NCBI GenBank assembly: GCA_913009335.1 | Contig: CAJVXN010000012.1 | Location: forward strand, 1 to 53,914 | Origin: an uncultured bacterium | GTDB taxonomy: Bacteria > Omnitrophota > Gorgyraeia > Ghiorseimicrobiales > Ghiorseimicrobiaceae | Direction: 5' to 3' | DNA length: 53,914 nt | Shown: one piece after another, positions 20,498 through 28,394 of the stretch | How positions within the stretch are numbered: the first letter of the stretch is position 1 | How the letters are laid out: each line of letters begins with the position of its first letter | Notes under the pieces: generated by a model | What the model saw: only the letters and a program-made list of their open reading frames with translations | Database searches by the model: none | Told to the model about the DNA's origin: nothing | Made by a program: the position numbers and the translations under genes

Positions 20498-21991
20498 TTA
20501 CCATGCCTGCTGAATTACAGCTCCATAATCAGTTATGGGGGGGAACAAAAGCCCTCCGCCGGAACCTGAAACAAGTACCTCACTACCGCTCCTTATTTGA
20601 GGATACTGCATAGTCCAGAAACCGTAATCTATGCTATCCGGACCATCTTCCGGTGTAGTGGTACGATGTATCTCAACTTGATTAGTTAAATCATTATCCT
20701 CATCCCCCAAGACTAGTGCAGGAAGATCCCCAGGGTCCATTTCATTAGTGTCTAATGCCGCCATGCCTGCATACCATCCCCCGGCAGCCCCGGCATAGGT
20801 ATATGCCTTTAATGCGGTCTGTAATGACGCAACATCACTGCCATAACTGATAGCATACTTAATCGTATAGACAACCCCTATAATAACGGCAACAGCCGCT
20901 AAAATTAATAATAGAGCGGTAATAATCTCAATCAAAACTATAATTAGTTCAAGAAGCAGATATGACAACGGTGACATTTGAAGCCCCAGATTAAAAAGCT
21001 GGCTCATGGACCAGGATGAATCAGACTGAGTAATGGCATCACCAATCAAACTTCTTAATCCTGATTCTGTGGCAACATCTTCATATGTCTCTACTGTTAG
21101 ATCTAGAGACTGCGTGGGCGTAGTATAAACATCTACTTGAGTATTTACTATCTCGCCTGCACGCTGATCATCCCAATCAAAAGATACTAAATTATCCGCT
21201 GAAAAATCAGAATCAGCATCATTGGTATTAGAAAGCGTGCGCATAAACGCGCTGAAGTCGCTTTCTTGCCTTATGTAATCATCCCAATCCTCATCGCCGT
21301 CTCCATCTACATCTTCCGCGTTAGTACCTAACACCCAATCATCATAATCTTCCCTGGGCTCATCAATACCTGCATTAATAAACGCGTACTGCCGGGCGGT
21401 ATCGCGGGTAGATTCCGGAAGCAGCATATTCATCCCGGGATCATCAGGGTCTGTACTGACTATCCTCGCGGATAATACGTCCCCTATTTTTCTTGCCCCT
21501 TGAACCAAAAATGCGATAGTCGCTACATCCATCCCTATAATAACAACATGCTCGGTAACAACAAGAAGACCATCAGCGAATGTCGCATAATTAGTCTCAT
21601 CATCCGTAATAGCACTAAACGAAGCAATAATGTCATCAACAGCATCCGGCCCGCCGCTCATATGGCATGGATCATACGAATTCTCAAAAAGCCTAACAAT
21701 ATCTACTATTAAAGCAGTAAAGGCAGGCACAAGCATAAAGGTCAAGCCGGAAAAATTAAGAGCCATTAAATCATTAAAGGCTGCCATATAGTTTAACAGT
21801 CTGCTCGCTGATGAGCCTGCGGCCAAAACTGCCGCGTCCGCGGCATTTGATGATCTTGTGCGATGAAGGGCCATTCTTCCTAAGTTAACCGAAAGAAAGG
21901 CAAAGATAATAAAAACAATCAAAAAGACAGTCATGAGACTGGCTAATTGACCCTTTCTTCCTGTTCTTATGTTACAAAACAAACTAAACAT
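20498..21991 (-). CDS. TadG-like pilus protein with an EF-hand-like loop
   Basis: 497 residues. The N-terminal transmembrane helix (TVFLIVFIIFAFLSVNLGRMAL) is followed by SSNAADAAVLAAGSS, the signature seen just after the helix in TadG/TadE-like pilus assembly proteins. A central acidic loop, DVDGDGDEDWDD (residues near 230), matches a calcium-binding DxDGDGxxD loop. A second strongly hydrophobic region (YLLLELIIVLIEIITALLLILAAVAVIIGVVY, in parts) near residues 350-385 gives extra membrane spans, unusual for TadG. No von Willebrand A domain is recognisable. It directly follows two TadE-like genes on the same strand, as in other tad loci (tadE, tadF, tadG). Confidence 0.8.
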   Translation of the reverse strand: MFSLFCNIRTGRKGQLASLMTVFLIVFIIFAFLSVNLGRMALHRTRSSNAADAAVLAAGSSASRLLNYMAAFNDLMALNFSGLTFMLVPAFTALIVDIVRLFENSYDPCHMSGGPDAVDDIIASFSAITDDETNYATFADGLLVVTEHVVIIGMDVATIAFLVQGARKIGDVLSARIVSTDPDDPGMNMLLPESTRDTARQYAFINAGIDEPREDYDDWVLGTNAEDVDGDGDEDWDDYIRQESDFSAFMRTLSNTNDADSDFSADNLVSFDWDDQRAGEIVNTQVDVYTTPTQSLDLTVETYEDVATESGLRSLIGDAITQSDSSWSMSQLFNLGLQMSPLSYLLLELIIVLIEIITALLLILAAVAVIIGVVYTIKYAISYGSDVASLQTALKAYTYAGAAGGWYAGMAALDTNEMDPGDLPALVLGDEDNDLTNQVEIHRTTTPEDGPDSIDYGFWTMQYPQIRSGSEVLVSGSGGGLLFPPITDYGAVIQQAW

Positions 21992-22010
21992 CTTCTCTTC
22001 TCCTTATAGA

Positions 22011-22895
22011 CTATAGACCACAACAAGCAATATCTAAGTCTTCAATTTGACTCTCTACTCTTGCTAGTTGATTTTGAGCCTTGCTAAGCTCATATTGAGA
22101 ATCAAAAAGTTCATCCTCAAGATCTTCCATAGCCTCTTCTATTTGCTCTCTGTACTCAGTATGGTCATGACCAGGATTTACTTCCATAGCGCGGCAGGGC
22201 TGCAAAGTGTCGCCGCCTGAGCAATATAAATCTCCGCAGCCGCCAATCGCCCAGGTACACGTCCTGCAAGAGAGACAGGGATTATTCGCTGCTCCTGTAC
22301 AAGTAACCCAATAATCATAGCGGGTACTGTAGTCTCCCGGAATCGTGTAACAATATATCTTACATAAACAGCATTGAGAACACCAAGGAATCTGAACCCA
22401 CGCATCAAGCAGAGTCTGCTCTGTTAACTCCTCCTCTTCTACTGTAATTTCATAAGCGCTTATTTTTTCTTCTAGTTCATATTTCTCTGAATATAACGCT
22501 AATGCATCTTCTTTTGTACTATCGCTTATACATTCGCATTGCTGAATATCAACCAGGGAATTTACAAACGGATCACCTACATCCTCAAATTCTGAAGGGA
22601 ATATGTCCTGTCCGGGAATCTCAATAGTTCCTGATCCGGCATCCACGCGCTCCGCCTGATAATCCGTAGCATCACTAATAAGACTTCTCTCCAAGCCCGC
22701 CCAAATCTTAAAGCCGCCGGCAAAAAGTAAGGCCGCTATTACAAAAGCAATAACCAGTTCTACAATAGCCTGCCCCGTGGCCCGTGAGGGTTTTACGGGT
22801 GCCTGTGATTTTTTTGCCCCGTTAGAGATAGTCCGCCTGAGGTGGACGTCTATTAAACTAGAGCTTTTAAATAATCTTTTATTTTCCATAATCAT
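22011..22895 (-). CDS. Cysteine-rich TadE-like minor pilin
   Basis: 294 residues. A long basic leader ends in RATG, followed by QAIVELVIAFVIAALLFAGG, giving a prepilin-type G/Q cleavage and an E at the expected position. The mature part holds about 16 cysteines, concentrated in CSQCCLCKIYC, CLSCRTC and nearby GGCGDLYC, then a coiled-coil-like acidic C-terminus ending in ACCGL. This is far richer in Cys than normal TadE/TadF proteins and suggests disulfide locking or metal binding outside the cell. The start has GAGGG 8 bases upstream. The leader coding region contains palindromic repeat sequence shared with the neighbouring pilin and with 40.3 kb. Confidence 0.78.
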   Translation of the reverse strand: MIMENKRLFKSSSLIDVHLRRTISNGAKKSQAPVKPSRATGQAIVELVIAFVIAALLFAGGFKIWAGLERSLISDATDYQAERVDAGSGTIEIPGQDIFPSEFEDVGDPFVNSLVDIQQCECISDSTKEDALALYSEKYELEEKISAYEITVEEEELTEQTLLDAWVQIPWCSQCCLCKIYCYTIPGDYSTRYDYWVTCTGAANNPCLSCRTCTWAIGGCGDLYCSGGDTLQPCRAMEVNPGHDHTEYREQIEEAMEDLEDELFDSQYELSKAQNQLARVESQIEDLDIACCGL

Positions 22896-22938
22896 CTTCT
22901 ATTCCCTCAAAAACTCTACCCCTTATCTCTAACGGAGT

Positions 22939-24087
22939 TTAATGATCGGTTACCCATCGTGTCCCCTTTGTTGCTGTTGTGCCTAAGTAAGTTTCGTCAT
23001 AAGCCCCATTAGCACCATACCCCTGATTGACAATAACATCATCAAGGTCTTCATCAAAATCATGCAGGTCATAATCTATGGTAGAATCAGGCCCGGTCAT
23101 ATCAAAACGCAGGCTTAATTGACGATTAACTGTATCAATTAAATCAATCTGACGAATGTTGGTAATTTGCGTTTCTGTTTCAATTTTATCTTCCGTATAG
23201 GTATGCTCAGTACTTGCGTTATAAAGAGTATCATAAATTTGCGCGTCAATTTCTTTTACATACCACTTTCCTCCTTCAACATTACTGATTATACTGCGAT
23301 CTAACTGCATACCTGAATTCCCTTCATCTTCAGCATTACTAGAAACTCTCCAACCCCATTCTTGATAGTCTTTGTCCTGCGATACAAGATCTTTTCTATT
23401 CTGTTCTGCATCCTCTAAATCACCTATTACCTTATTGTATCGACTAAGCATATACGCAAATGCTGCTGTCTTTGCTATCACACTAAATGCTGCTGTCCAC
23501 GAACTATATGCTGCATCTGCGGTCATAGTTGCTATTGTCTCAGCTAATACAGGCGCACAAACAGCAAACACATCCATTGTATTCATCTTTAATTCTTCAT
23601 TAGGTTCATCTTCCGCATCATCAGTACGGAATATAACAAGTTTCCTGCTAGGTACAGACACTTCATACTGATTAATAAATGTCGCGCTTGAATCCGGCGG
23701 ATTCATGGCTCCCGACCAATAAACACTATAACTGGATGAATAGCTCCTTCTATTTGGCTGAAAAATAACATCTGTCTGTTTATCTATTGTTTTACTATAA
23801 CTTCTACTGCGTCCGTAACCTGTTTGAGTTTCATCATTAGAATCCTCAAACTCGAATTCATAGTTATAGGCATCGTAAAGTGCCTGACGAAAAATCTGCT
23901 GATCAAACAATTGCTGTTCGCGAAAACTCCTGGTATAGCTTAAAAGAACACCTAGGACCAATAATAATAAGGCGCCGAATATAGCTATCTCCGCAACTGC
24001 CTGCCCCGTGGCCCGCCTGTGAGCGCCTGTGCCCATAAGGGTAAAAGGGTATGAGGGTTTTACGGGTGCCTGTGCTTTTCTGTTCAT
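22939..24087 (-). CDS. TadE-like minor pilin
   Basis: 382 residues from the ATG that follows AGGGG with 5-base spacing; an ATG 33 bases upstream overlaps the previous gene and lacks as good a site. The leader ends in HRRATG, then QAVAEIAIFGALLLLVLGVL: prepilin-like cleavage plus transmembrane helix, with the conserved E. The long extracellular part is acidic and rich in Tyr, Asp and Ser/Thr, with a predicted helical middle (residues about 180-250). It belongs with the TadE/TadF class of pseudopilins by position (between pilins and TadG) and topology. The leader carries a 39-base insertion compared with the next gene. Confidence 0.78.
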   Translation of the reverse strand: MNRKAQAPVKPSYPFTLMGTGAHRRATGQAVAEIAIFGALLLLVLGVLLSYTRSFREQQLFDQQIFRQALYDAYNYEFEFEDSNDETQTGYGRSRSYSKTIDKQTDVIFQPNRRSYSSSYSVYWSGAMNPPDSSATFINQYEVSVPSRKLVIFRTDDAEDEPNEELKMNTMDVFAVCAPVLAETIATMTADAAYSSWTAAFSVIAKTAAFAYMLSRYNKVIGDLEDAEQNRKDLVSQDKDYQEWGWRVSSNAEDEGNSGMQLDRSIISNVEGGKWYVKEIDAQIYDTLYNASTEHTYTEDKIETETQITNIRQIDLIDTVNRQLSLRFDMTGPDSTIDYDLHDFDEDLDDVIVNQGYGANGAYDETYLGTTATKGTRWVTDH

Positions 24088-24112
24088 CTTTACCCCTAGA
24101 TTATTACTTATA

Positions 24113-24409
24113 TTAATCATTGCCTACTACAGTCTCCCATCCAGTACGTGTCGTTGTCTCATCGCCAATTGTACGCGTATAAGTCCCGCGGTCCACATTC
24201 TCCGTCATCGATGAAGTGCGTGTTACAGTATAATCTGAGGTTGTATTCCCACGCTCATACTGTATAGGGCTTATCTGATTAGCTAAATCCTTTAGCCTTC
24301 CCTGCATGCCGCGCTTCATATATATCTGCATAGCAACTAAAGCTGCGCTTACCGTAGCTATTAAAACCGCGTATTCCATCATGCTTTGTGCCCTGCTTTT
24401 TCTACACAT
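24113..24409 (-). CDS. Flp-like small pilin with Thr-rich tail
   Basis: 98 residues from the ATG with GGAGG about 10 bases upstream; a 106-residue version starts 24 bases earlier. Short basic leader, then AQSMMEYAVLIATVSAALVAM (helix with E and Y at the pilin positions), then IYMKRGMQGR, the motif shared by the family here. The tail is rich in Thr, Arg and Ser (TRTSSMTENV), a plausible O-glycosylated or surface-exposed part. The leader ends in A rather than G before Q, so the peptidase may tolerate Ala. Confidence 0.82.
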   Translation of the reverse strand: MCRKSRAQSMMEYAVLIATVSAALVAMQIYMKRGMQGRLKDLANQISPIQYERGNTTSDYTVTRTSSMTENVDRGTYTRTIGDETTTRTGWETVVGND

Positions 24410-24463
24410 CTTCTTTTCTACCTCCGTAACCATAGCTAATACGAAACTTTATAAAAATTATGC

Positions 24464-24631
24464 CTATTCCTCTGGCTCTTCAAGGGCCTCTTCCATTATG
24501 TCTCCCGCATCCTGTAACATATACTTCACACCCTTCTCAATATACTTACTACCAGCAAGAACCCCAACTATAATCGCTGCCCATATAATTAAATATTCTA
24601 AAGTGCTCTGGCCTCTTTTTTTTCTCATCAT
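24464..24631 (-). CDS. Flp-like pilin, 55 residues
   Basis: MMRKKRGQSTLEYLIIWAAI begins the protein: basic leader, RG/Q prepilin cleavage, then a hydrophobic helix with Glu at +5 (numbered from Q as +1 it is the fourth or fifth residue). The C-terminal half (KYIEKGVKYMLQDAGDIMEE) is short and acidic. A GGTGG site precedes the start. It lacks the KRGLQGR motif, so it belongs to a second pilin subtype with the 56-residue pilin at 26.2 kb (both have ILAG or VLAG after the helix). Confidence 0.82.
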   Translation of the reverse strand: MMRKKRGQSTLEYLIIWAAIIVGVLAGSKYIEKGVKYMLQDAGDIMEEALEEPEE

Positions 24632-24678
24632 TTTGCCACCTGATTTTTAAAAAATCTTTTCCTTGCCTATTCCGGTTC

Positions 24679-24849
24679 TCACGGTGCTGCATCCGGACTA
24701 TATTCCTGGCGTAAATCCTCCAGACGGGCATTCACTGATCTTTGAAAATAAACAAACATCGCGGAAAATGCCGCAGAAATAACCGCTATCAAAATAGCGT
24801 ATTCTAATACACTTTGCGCTGAATTTCTCTTATGTCGTCTTTTCATCAT
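24679..24849 (-). CDS. Flp-like pilin, 56 residues
   Basis: Leader MMKRRHKRNSA, then QSVLEYAILIAVISAAFSAM, a pilin helix with conserved Glu and Tyr, and a short tail (YFQRSVNARLEDLRQEY). The residue before the expected cleavage is Ala instead of Gly. Two adjacent ATGs are possible starts. It lies within the run of tandem pilins, 15 bases after the preceding one. Confidence 0.8.
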   Translation of the reverse strand: MMKRRHKRNSAQSVLEYAILIAVISAAFSAMFVYFQRSVNARLEDLRQEYSPDAAP

Positions 24850-24864
24850 TTTCTTTTTATGTTT

Positions 24865-25104
24865 TTATAAACTATAACCTAAAATATCTTCTGCCGCATC
24901 TTCAAAAAGCTCTTCGGCAATATTTCTTGCTTCTCCTGTCCCTTGACCGTCAAACGTAAAAAACGCCCTTGACCCTAAAGCAATACCTGCCGTAACCGCA
25001 ATAAATAAAATAATATATTCTAATGCTGCCTGACCCTTAAAAAGCCTTGCTGCTTTTTTATATTTATAAGTCCGTGGTCCTATGTCTATTAATCTATCTT
25101 TCAT
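24865..25104 (-). CDS. Pilin-like protein, 79 residues
   Basis: A 23-residue basic leader ends in FKG, followed by QAALEYIILFIAVTAGIALG, the pilin-type helix. The tail is short and acidic (AEELFEDAAEDIL). AAGGA lies 6 bases before the ATG. The longer leader and absence of the KRGLQGR motif suggest a minor subunit. It starts 10 bases after the stop of the upstream pilin. Confidence 0.8.
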   Translation of the reverse strand: MKDRLIDIGPRTYKYKKAARLFKGQAALEYIILFIAVTAGIALGSRAFFTFDGQGTGEARNIAEELFEDAAEDILGYSL

Positions 25105-25113
25105 GATATATCC

Positions 25114-25371
25114 TTATTTAATGCTACTGTTTTCCTGTGTATCAATTGTCGCAGTTACTAAGAGCGCTATACTTGTCTTATCTATTCCTCGACCATCTGC
25201 TATATCCTGGCCACGGTTAGAAATACGCTCTATTAAACCATGTTTAATATATAACGGCACGCTTACGATGCTTACAATTATCACAACTCCCACCAAGCTA
25301 AATTCCAATACGCTCTGGCCTCGTGAGCGTATTCTGCTTTTACGGGGCTGTGCTTTTTTCTTCTTCCGCAT
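25114..25371 (-). CDS. Pilin-like protein, 85 residues
   Basis: Leader rich in Lys and Arg (KKKKAQPRKSRIRSRG) with G/Q cleavage, then QSVLEFSLVGVVIIVSIVSV. The conserved Tyr after Glu is Phe. IKHGLIERI replaces the KRGLQGR motif. AGGAG is 4 bases before the ATG. The leader DNA partly resembles the palindromic leader sequence in the two TadE-like genes downstream. Confidence 0.8.
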   Translation of the reverse strand: MRKKKKAQPRKSRIRSRGQSVLEFSLVGVVIIVSIVSVPLYIKHGLIERISNRGQDIADGRGIDKTSIALLVTATIDTQENSSIK

Positions 25372-25463
25372 GCTTCTCCTTTTTAAGAGCTACCTCCAAG
25401 CCCGCGTCAATAACGGGCCTGGAGATGCTCACAAGCCTCTTTAGGCTCATTTAGTTTCACGAT

Positions 25464-25793
25464 TTACCAGCTACCAGTATATAAATCCTCACTATCATCC
25501 CAGGCGTCCAGCGTTTCATCACCTGTTACCTGTGTTTCTTCATCCGTCGATACTTCAGACCTGGTAACCCCACCTGAAACAGTTTCCGTGGTTGCACCTT
25601 CACTTGTAGTCGTATAACTAGAAGTAAACTTCTGCGGATCAAACTGTTCACCTATATCATCAGTAGATGCCTTAAATCTTCCGCTTAAACCTCTTTTAAG
25701 ATATATCTGCATCATTACGAGTGCGGCAACAACAGCGGCAATAACTAAGGCATATTCCAATGTGCTCTGACCCTTTCTTAACTTTATGAACAT
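25464..25793 (-). CDS. Flp-like small pilin with Ser/Thr-rich tail
   Basis: 109 residues from the second ATG, 8 bases after AGGAGG; the first ATG (25802) is only 3 bases from that site. Sequence begins MFIKLRKG, then QSTLEYALVIAAVVAALVMM, then IYLKRGLSGR. The tail is dominated by Thr, Ser and Glu (TTSEGATTETVSGG), suggesting a flexible, possibly glycosylated surface. Closest in design to the pilins at 25.8-26.2 and 24.1-24.4 kb. Confidence 0.85.
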   Translation of the reverse strand: MFIKLRKGQSTLEYALVIAAVVAALVMMQIYLKRGLSGRFKASTDDIGEQFDPQKFTSSYTTTSEGATTETVSGGVTRSEVSTDEETQVTGDETLDAWDDSEDLYTGSW

Positions 25794-25826
25794 TTCATTC
25801 ACCTCCTAAAAATTAAAAAACTCATA

Positions 25827-26165
25827 TTAATCTGCATCATCCGTACTACCATACTCCTGATAACTTCCACTGGCCCTTGTGCTTGTATTATCAACACTAC
25901 TTAGACTTCTTTTTCCTCCTTCAGCTCTATCCTCAGTCTCAGTATTATCACGTGAGAAAGTCATATCCGAATCCATATAATACGGTTCATACTGTTCAGT
26001 AGTTCCTAAATCAGATGTCTCATCAGCCAACATATCTACGCCGTCTTTAACACGCCCCTGAAGTCCTCTTTTAACATATGTCTGCATAGCAATAAGCGCG
26101 CCTATGACTACAGCAATCAATATGGCATATTCTGCTGTTGATTGACCCCTTAACTTAATTAACAT
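25827..26165 (-). CDS. Flp-like small pilin with polar tail
   Basis: 112 residues from the ATG placed 8 bases after AGGAGG; a GTG three codons upstream overlaps that site. MLIKLRG, then QSTAEYAILIAVVIGALIAM, then TYVKRGLQGR. The tail holds several Tyr, Asp and Ser residues. The first nine codons and ribosome site are almost identical to those of the next pilin, evidence of tandem duplication. Confidence 0.85.
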   Translation of the reverse strand: MLIKLRGQSTAEYAILIAVVIGALIAMQTYVKRGLQGRVKDGVDMLADETSDLGTTEQYEPYYMDSDMTFSRDNTETEDRAEGGKRSLSSVDNTSTRASGSYQEYGSTDDAD

Positions 26166-26193
26166 TTCACTCACCTCCTATTTATTTATAGTA

Positions 26194-26364
26194 TTAGTTC
26201 AATCCCGGTAAATTATCAGTAGCATCATTTACCACCTGCTGGGCATCATCCAAGTTCTTCTCTACCGCACCCTGCATAGCTGCCCGACCCGCAAGAATTG
26301 CTACTATTATTGCCGCTAAAATAAGTACATATTCTAGCGTTCCTTGACCCCTTATTTTCTTCAT
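26194..26364 (-). CDS. Flp pilin, 56 residues (first in the array)
   Basis: MKKIRG, then QGTLEYVLILAAIIVAILAG, then a short tail ending in DNLPGLN. Size, leader, G/Q cleavage and Glu-Tyr pair fit a classical Flp major pilin better than the longer paralogues. GGAGG lies upstream with normal spacing. It is the first gene after tadC, separated by about 108 bases. A longer reading frame on the same strand in another phase covers it but has no pilin features. Confidence 0.85.
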   Translation of the reverse strand: MKKIRGQGTLEYVLILAAIIVAILAGRAAMQGAVEKNLDDAQQVVNDATDNLPGLN

Positions 26365-26472
26365 CTCTAGTCACCTCCCTTCTAGTGATTTTAAATAATC
26401 TTTCGTGCATGAAGCGATAAAAGCGGCAGCAATCATCGCCACAGTACATCTTGTCAAATAACATCCACGTTA

Positions 26473-27366
26473 TTAAAACCCCATTGAGCCGCCGCGTACA
26501 AACTGCAAGATTACGGGGCCGCCTACAATAACTAAAACCACAGGTAAAATAAATACCAGCAAAGGAAACAATAGTTTTACCGGCGCCTTAAACGCCATTG
26601 CCTCACCTCTCTGGAACCTGCGCATACGTAATTCTTCGGCCTGAATTTCCAGAGCCTCTCCCATAGGGGCCCCCATCTTATCTGTCTGGATAAGGGTCCT
26701 TACAAAAGAAGTGATATCCACTAAATTTACTCTCCATACTAAATTCTGAAGCGCCTGCTTACGGCTCCTGCCTATTTGACTCTCCCGCCAAACCTCGGAA
26801 AGTTCATCCCTTAAAGGACAGGGCTTGAAATCTTTAATCACGCGGTTTACCGCCAACATGAAATCTAATCCGGCGTTAACGCAAAGATGAAGAAGATCAA
26901 TAACATTAGGCAGGTCACGAATTATCGATTTATGGCGAGCAGAGATTTTCTTCCTCAACCACATATCCGGATATAAAAAACCCATAAGCACTGTGATAAA
27001 AATAAACATCGGGCGGCTGGAAAAAATAATTAAACCGGCTATAAACCCGAGTAAGGCGGATAGTAATTTAAACGATATAAACTCAAGTACGTTCATAACA
27101 GAGCCGGCAGACAAAAGAGCCCTTTCTGTACGTTTTTGTTTTAAAAAAGGCAATACTTTCTGAGAAATCGGTGTCAGGGCTTTCAACACTTTTTTCATCG
27201 GCGCTTCCGCATTATTTTTCTTTTTATCTTTGGCAACAGCAGTATCATCCATGGGAAGACGCAGGAATATCTCTTCTCTTTGGCTGATTATCTGCTTCAC
27301 AACCAAAAATACGCTGGCAAATATAAGCGCTAAGAATAAAAAATAATATAAATAATCTGAATCCAT
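26473..27366 (-). CDS. tadC: TadC-like inner-membrane platform protein
   Basis: 297 residues, type II secretion F family. Hydrophobic segments at residues 5-22, about 95-130 (paired) and about 260-290 give the TadB/TadC topology, with a conserved cytoplasmic helical domain containing DLPNVIDLLHLCVNAGLDF and IQTDKMGAPMGEALEIQAEE (split for length). The ATG after GAGG is preferred over an upstream TTG. It overlaps the region just downstream of tadB by sharing the stop/start junction. In Tad systems TadB and TadC form the platform that couples the TadA ATPase to pilin polymerisation. Confidence 0.9.
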   Translation of the reverse strand: MDSDYLYYFLFLALIFASVFLVVKQIISQREEIFLRLPMDDTAVAKDKKKNNAEAPMKKVLKALTPISQKVLPFLKQKRTERALLSAGSVMNVLEFISFKLLSALLGFIAGLIIFSSRPMFIFITVLMGFLYPDMWLRKKISARHKSIIRDLPNVIDLLHLCVNAGLDFMLAVNRVIKDFKPCPLRDELSEVWRESQIGRSRKQALQNLVWRVNLVDITSFVRTLIQTDKMGAPMGEALEIQAEELRMRRFQRGEAMAFKAPVKLLFPLLVFILPVVLVIVGGPVILQFVRGGSMGF

Positions 27367-27367
27367 C

Positions 27368-28270
27368 TTATACCTCAATCTTACTAAGTTTAAAAATAAG
27401 AAACGCTCCTATTATTTCTGAAATTATCGCATAAGCAAGCAGTGCCTGGCCTACTTTATCTTCAATCATGATAGTAAAAAATCCTGGATTAAAACCGAAT
27501 ACCATTATGGCAAACGCGATAGGCAGCATAATCATAATATAACCTTGCAGCATTGCTTGCGTGCAAAGAGACTTAACCCTGCCGATAAGTTTAGATTTCT
27601 CGCGAATAGTAGAAGTTAAGCGGGAAAAAGTACGAGTTAAATTACCGCCGGTCTCTCTTGCAACTAAAATTGCCGTAATTACCAAATCCAACTCCTCTAC
27701 CTGCATTCTGTCTTTAAGATGAACCAAGGCCTCTTCTAATGGCACGCCCATGCGGTTTTCCCTTGTAACCAAGCTAAACTCCTGTGAAATCGGTGCGGGC
27801 ATTTCTGTAACTACTTCCTCCATTGCCTGAATCAAGCTTAAACCCGCCTTTAAAGAACTTGAAAAAATCATTAACGTATCTACCAACTGTGTCGTAAAAT
27901 CACGTTTACGTTTAGCCTCTATTTGCTTGATGACGATAGATGGCGCAATCAAGGCAATGCTAAAACCCACGCCTGCACCCAAAATACTTCTTGTAAAAAT
28001 TAGCCCCAACACGCTAAAACCAATCAACGAACCAATATACATCTGAAAAAGGCGTTGCGAAGGTATCTCGATAAAAATTGCCTGCAGCCTTTTAGATATC
28101 TTATCTACGGCAGCTACCTTTGGCATGCGTATCTTTGACATGTCTACCTTACTTTGCGCCTTACGAAGCTTCCCCATTTTACCTTTTAGCCGATTCTGGC
28201 AAATCGGAACAAGCTGATAAGATACAAGACCTACGCTGGCAAATATAAAACCTAAGGCTAAATATAACAT
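27368..28270 (-). CDS. tadB: TadB-like inner-membrane platform protein
   Basis: 300 residues, type II secretion F family. An N-terminal transmembrane helix, a pair of helices near residues 80-115 and two more at the C-terminus surround a cytoplasmic domain with SSLKAGLSLIQAMEEV and ETGGNLTRTFSRL, hallmark T2SF sequences. GAGGGG lies 4 bases before the ATG. It is the first long gene after the c-di-GMP-like leader RNA, and its start is overlapped by a 28-codon leader ORF. Confidence 0.9.
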   Translation of the reverse strand: MLYLALGFIFASVGLVSYQLVPICQNRLKGKMGKLRKAQSKVDMSKIRMPKVAAVDKISKRLQAIFIEIPSQRLFQMYIGSLIGFSVLGLIFTRSILGAGVGFSIALIAPSIVIKQIEAKRKRDFTTQLVDTLMIFSSSLKAGLSLIQAMEEVVTEMPAPISQEFSLVTRENRMGVPLEEALVHLKDRMQVEELDLVITAILVARETGGNLTRTFSRLTSTIREKSKLIGRVKSLCTQAMLQGYIMIMLPIAFAIMVFGFNPGFFTIMIEDKVGQALLAYAIISEIIGAFLIFKLSKIEV

Positions 28271-28344
28271 CTGACCCCTCTATAATCTTTTCTTGTTTCT
28301 ACGGAAACTTTTGTAAATCTTTTTAATGACTTTAAAAAACTCAT
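28258..28344 (-). CDS. 28-codon leader ORF overlapping tadB start
   Basis: ATG preceded by GGGGAG at 6 bases, a strong ribosome site. It encodes a basic peptide, MSFLKSLKRFTKVSVETRKD followed by YRGVRCYI, and its TAG lies inside the first codons of tadB. This arrangement is typical of translational coupling: ribosomes finishing the leader would restart at the tadB ATG. It sits directly after a run of eight T residues downstream of the riboswitch-like RNA, so it could be part of the control of pilus expression. Expression is unproven. Confidence 0.55.
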   Translation of the reverse strand: MSFLKSLKRFTKVSVETRKDYRGVRCYI

Positions 28345-28394
28345 TTTTAACTCCCCAAAAAAAATCCGAATCACTTAATCACCTTGAATTTTAC

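Noticed and set aside
26246-26464. 72-residue frame on the minus strand
   Set aside because: It overlaps the 56-residue Flp pilin in another phase; the pilin has the ribosome site, leader and helix.
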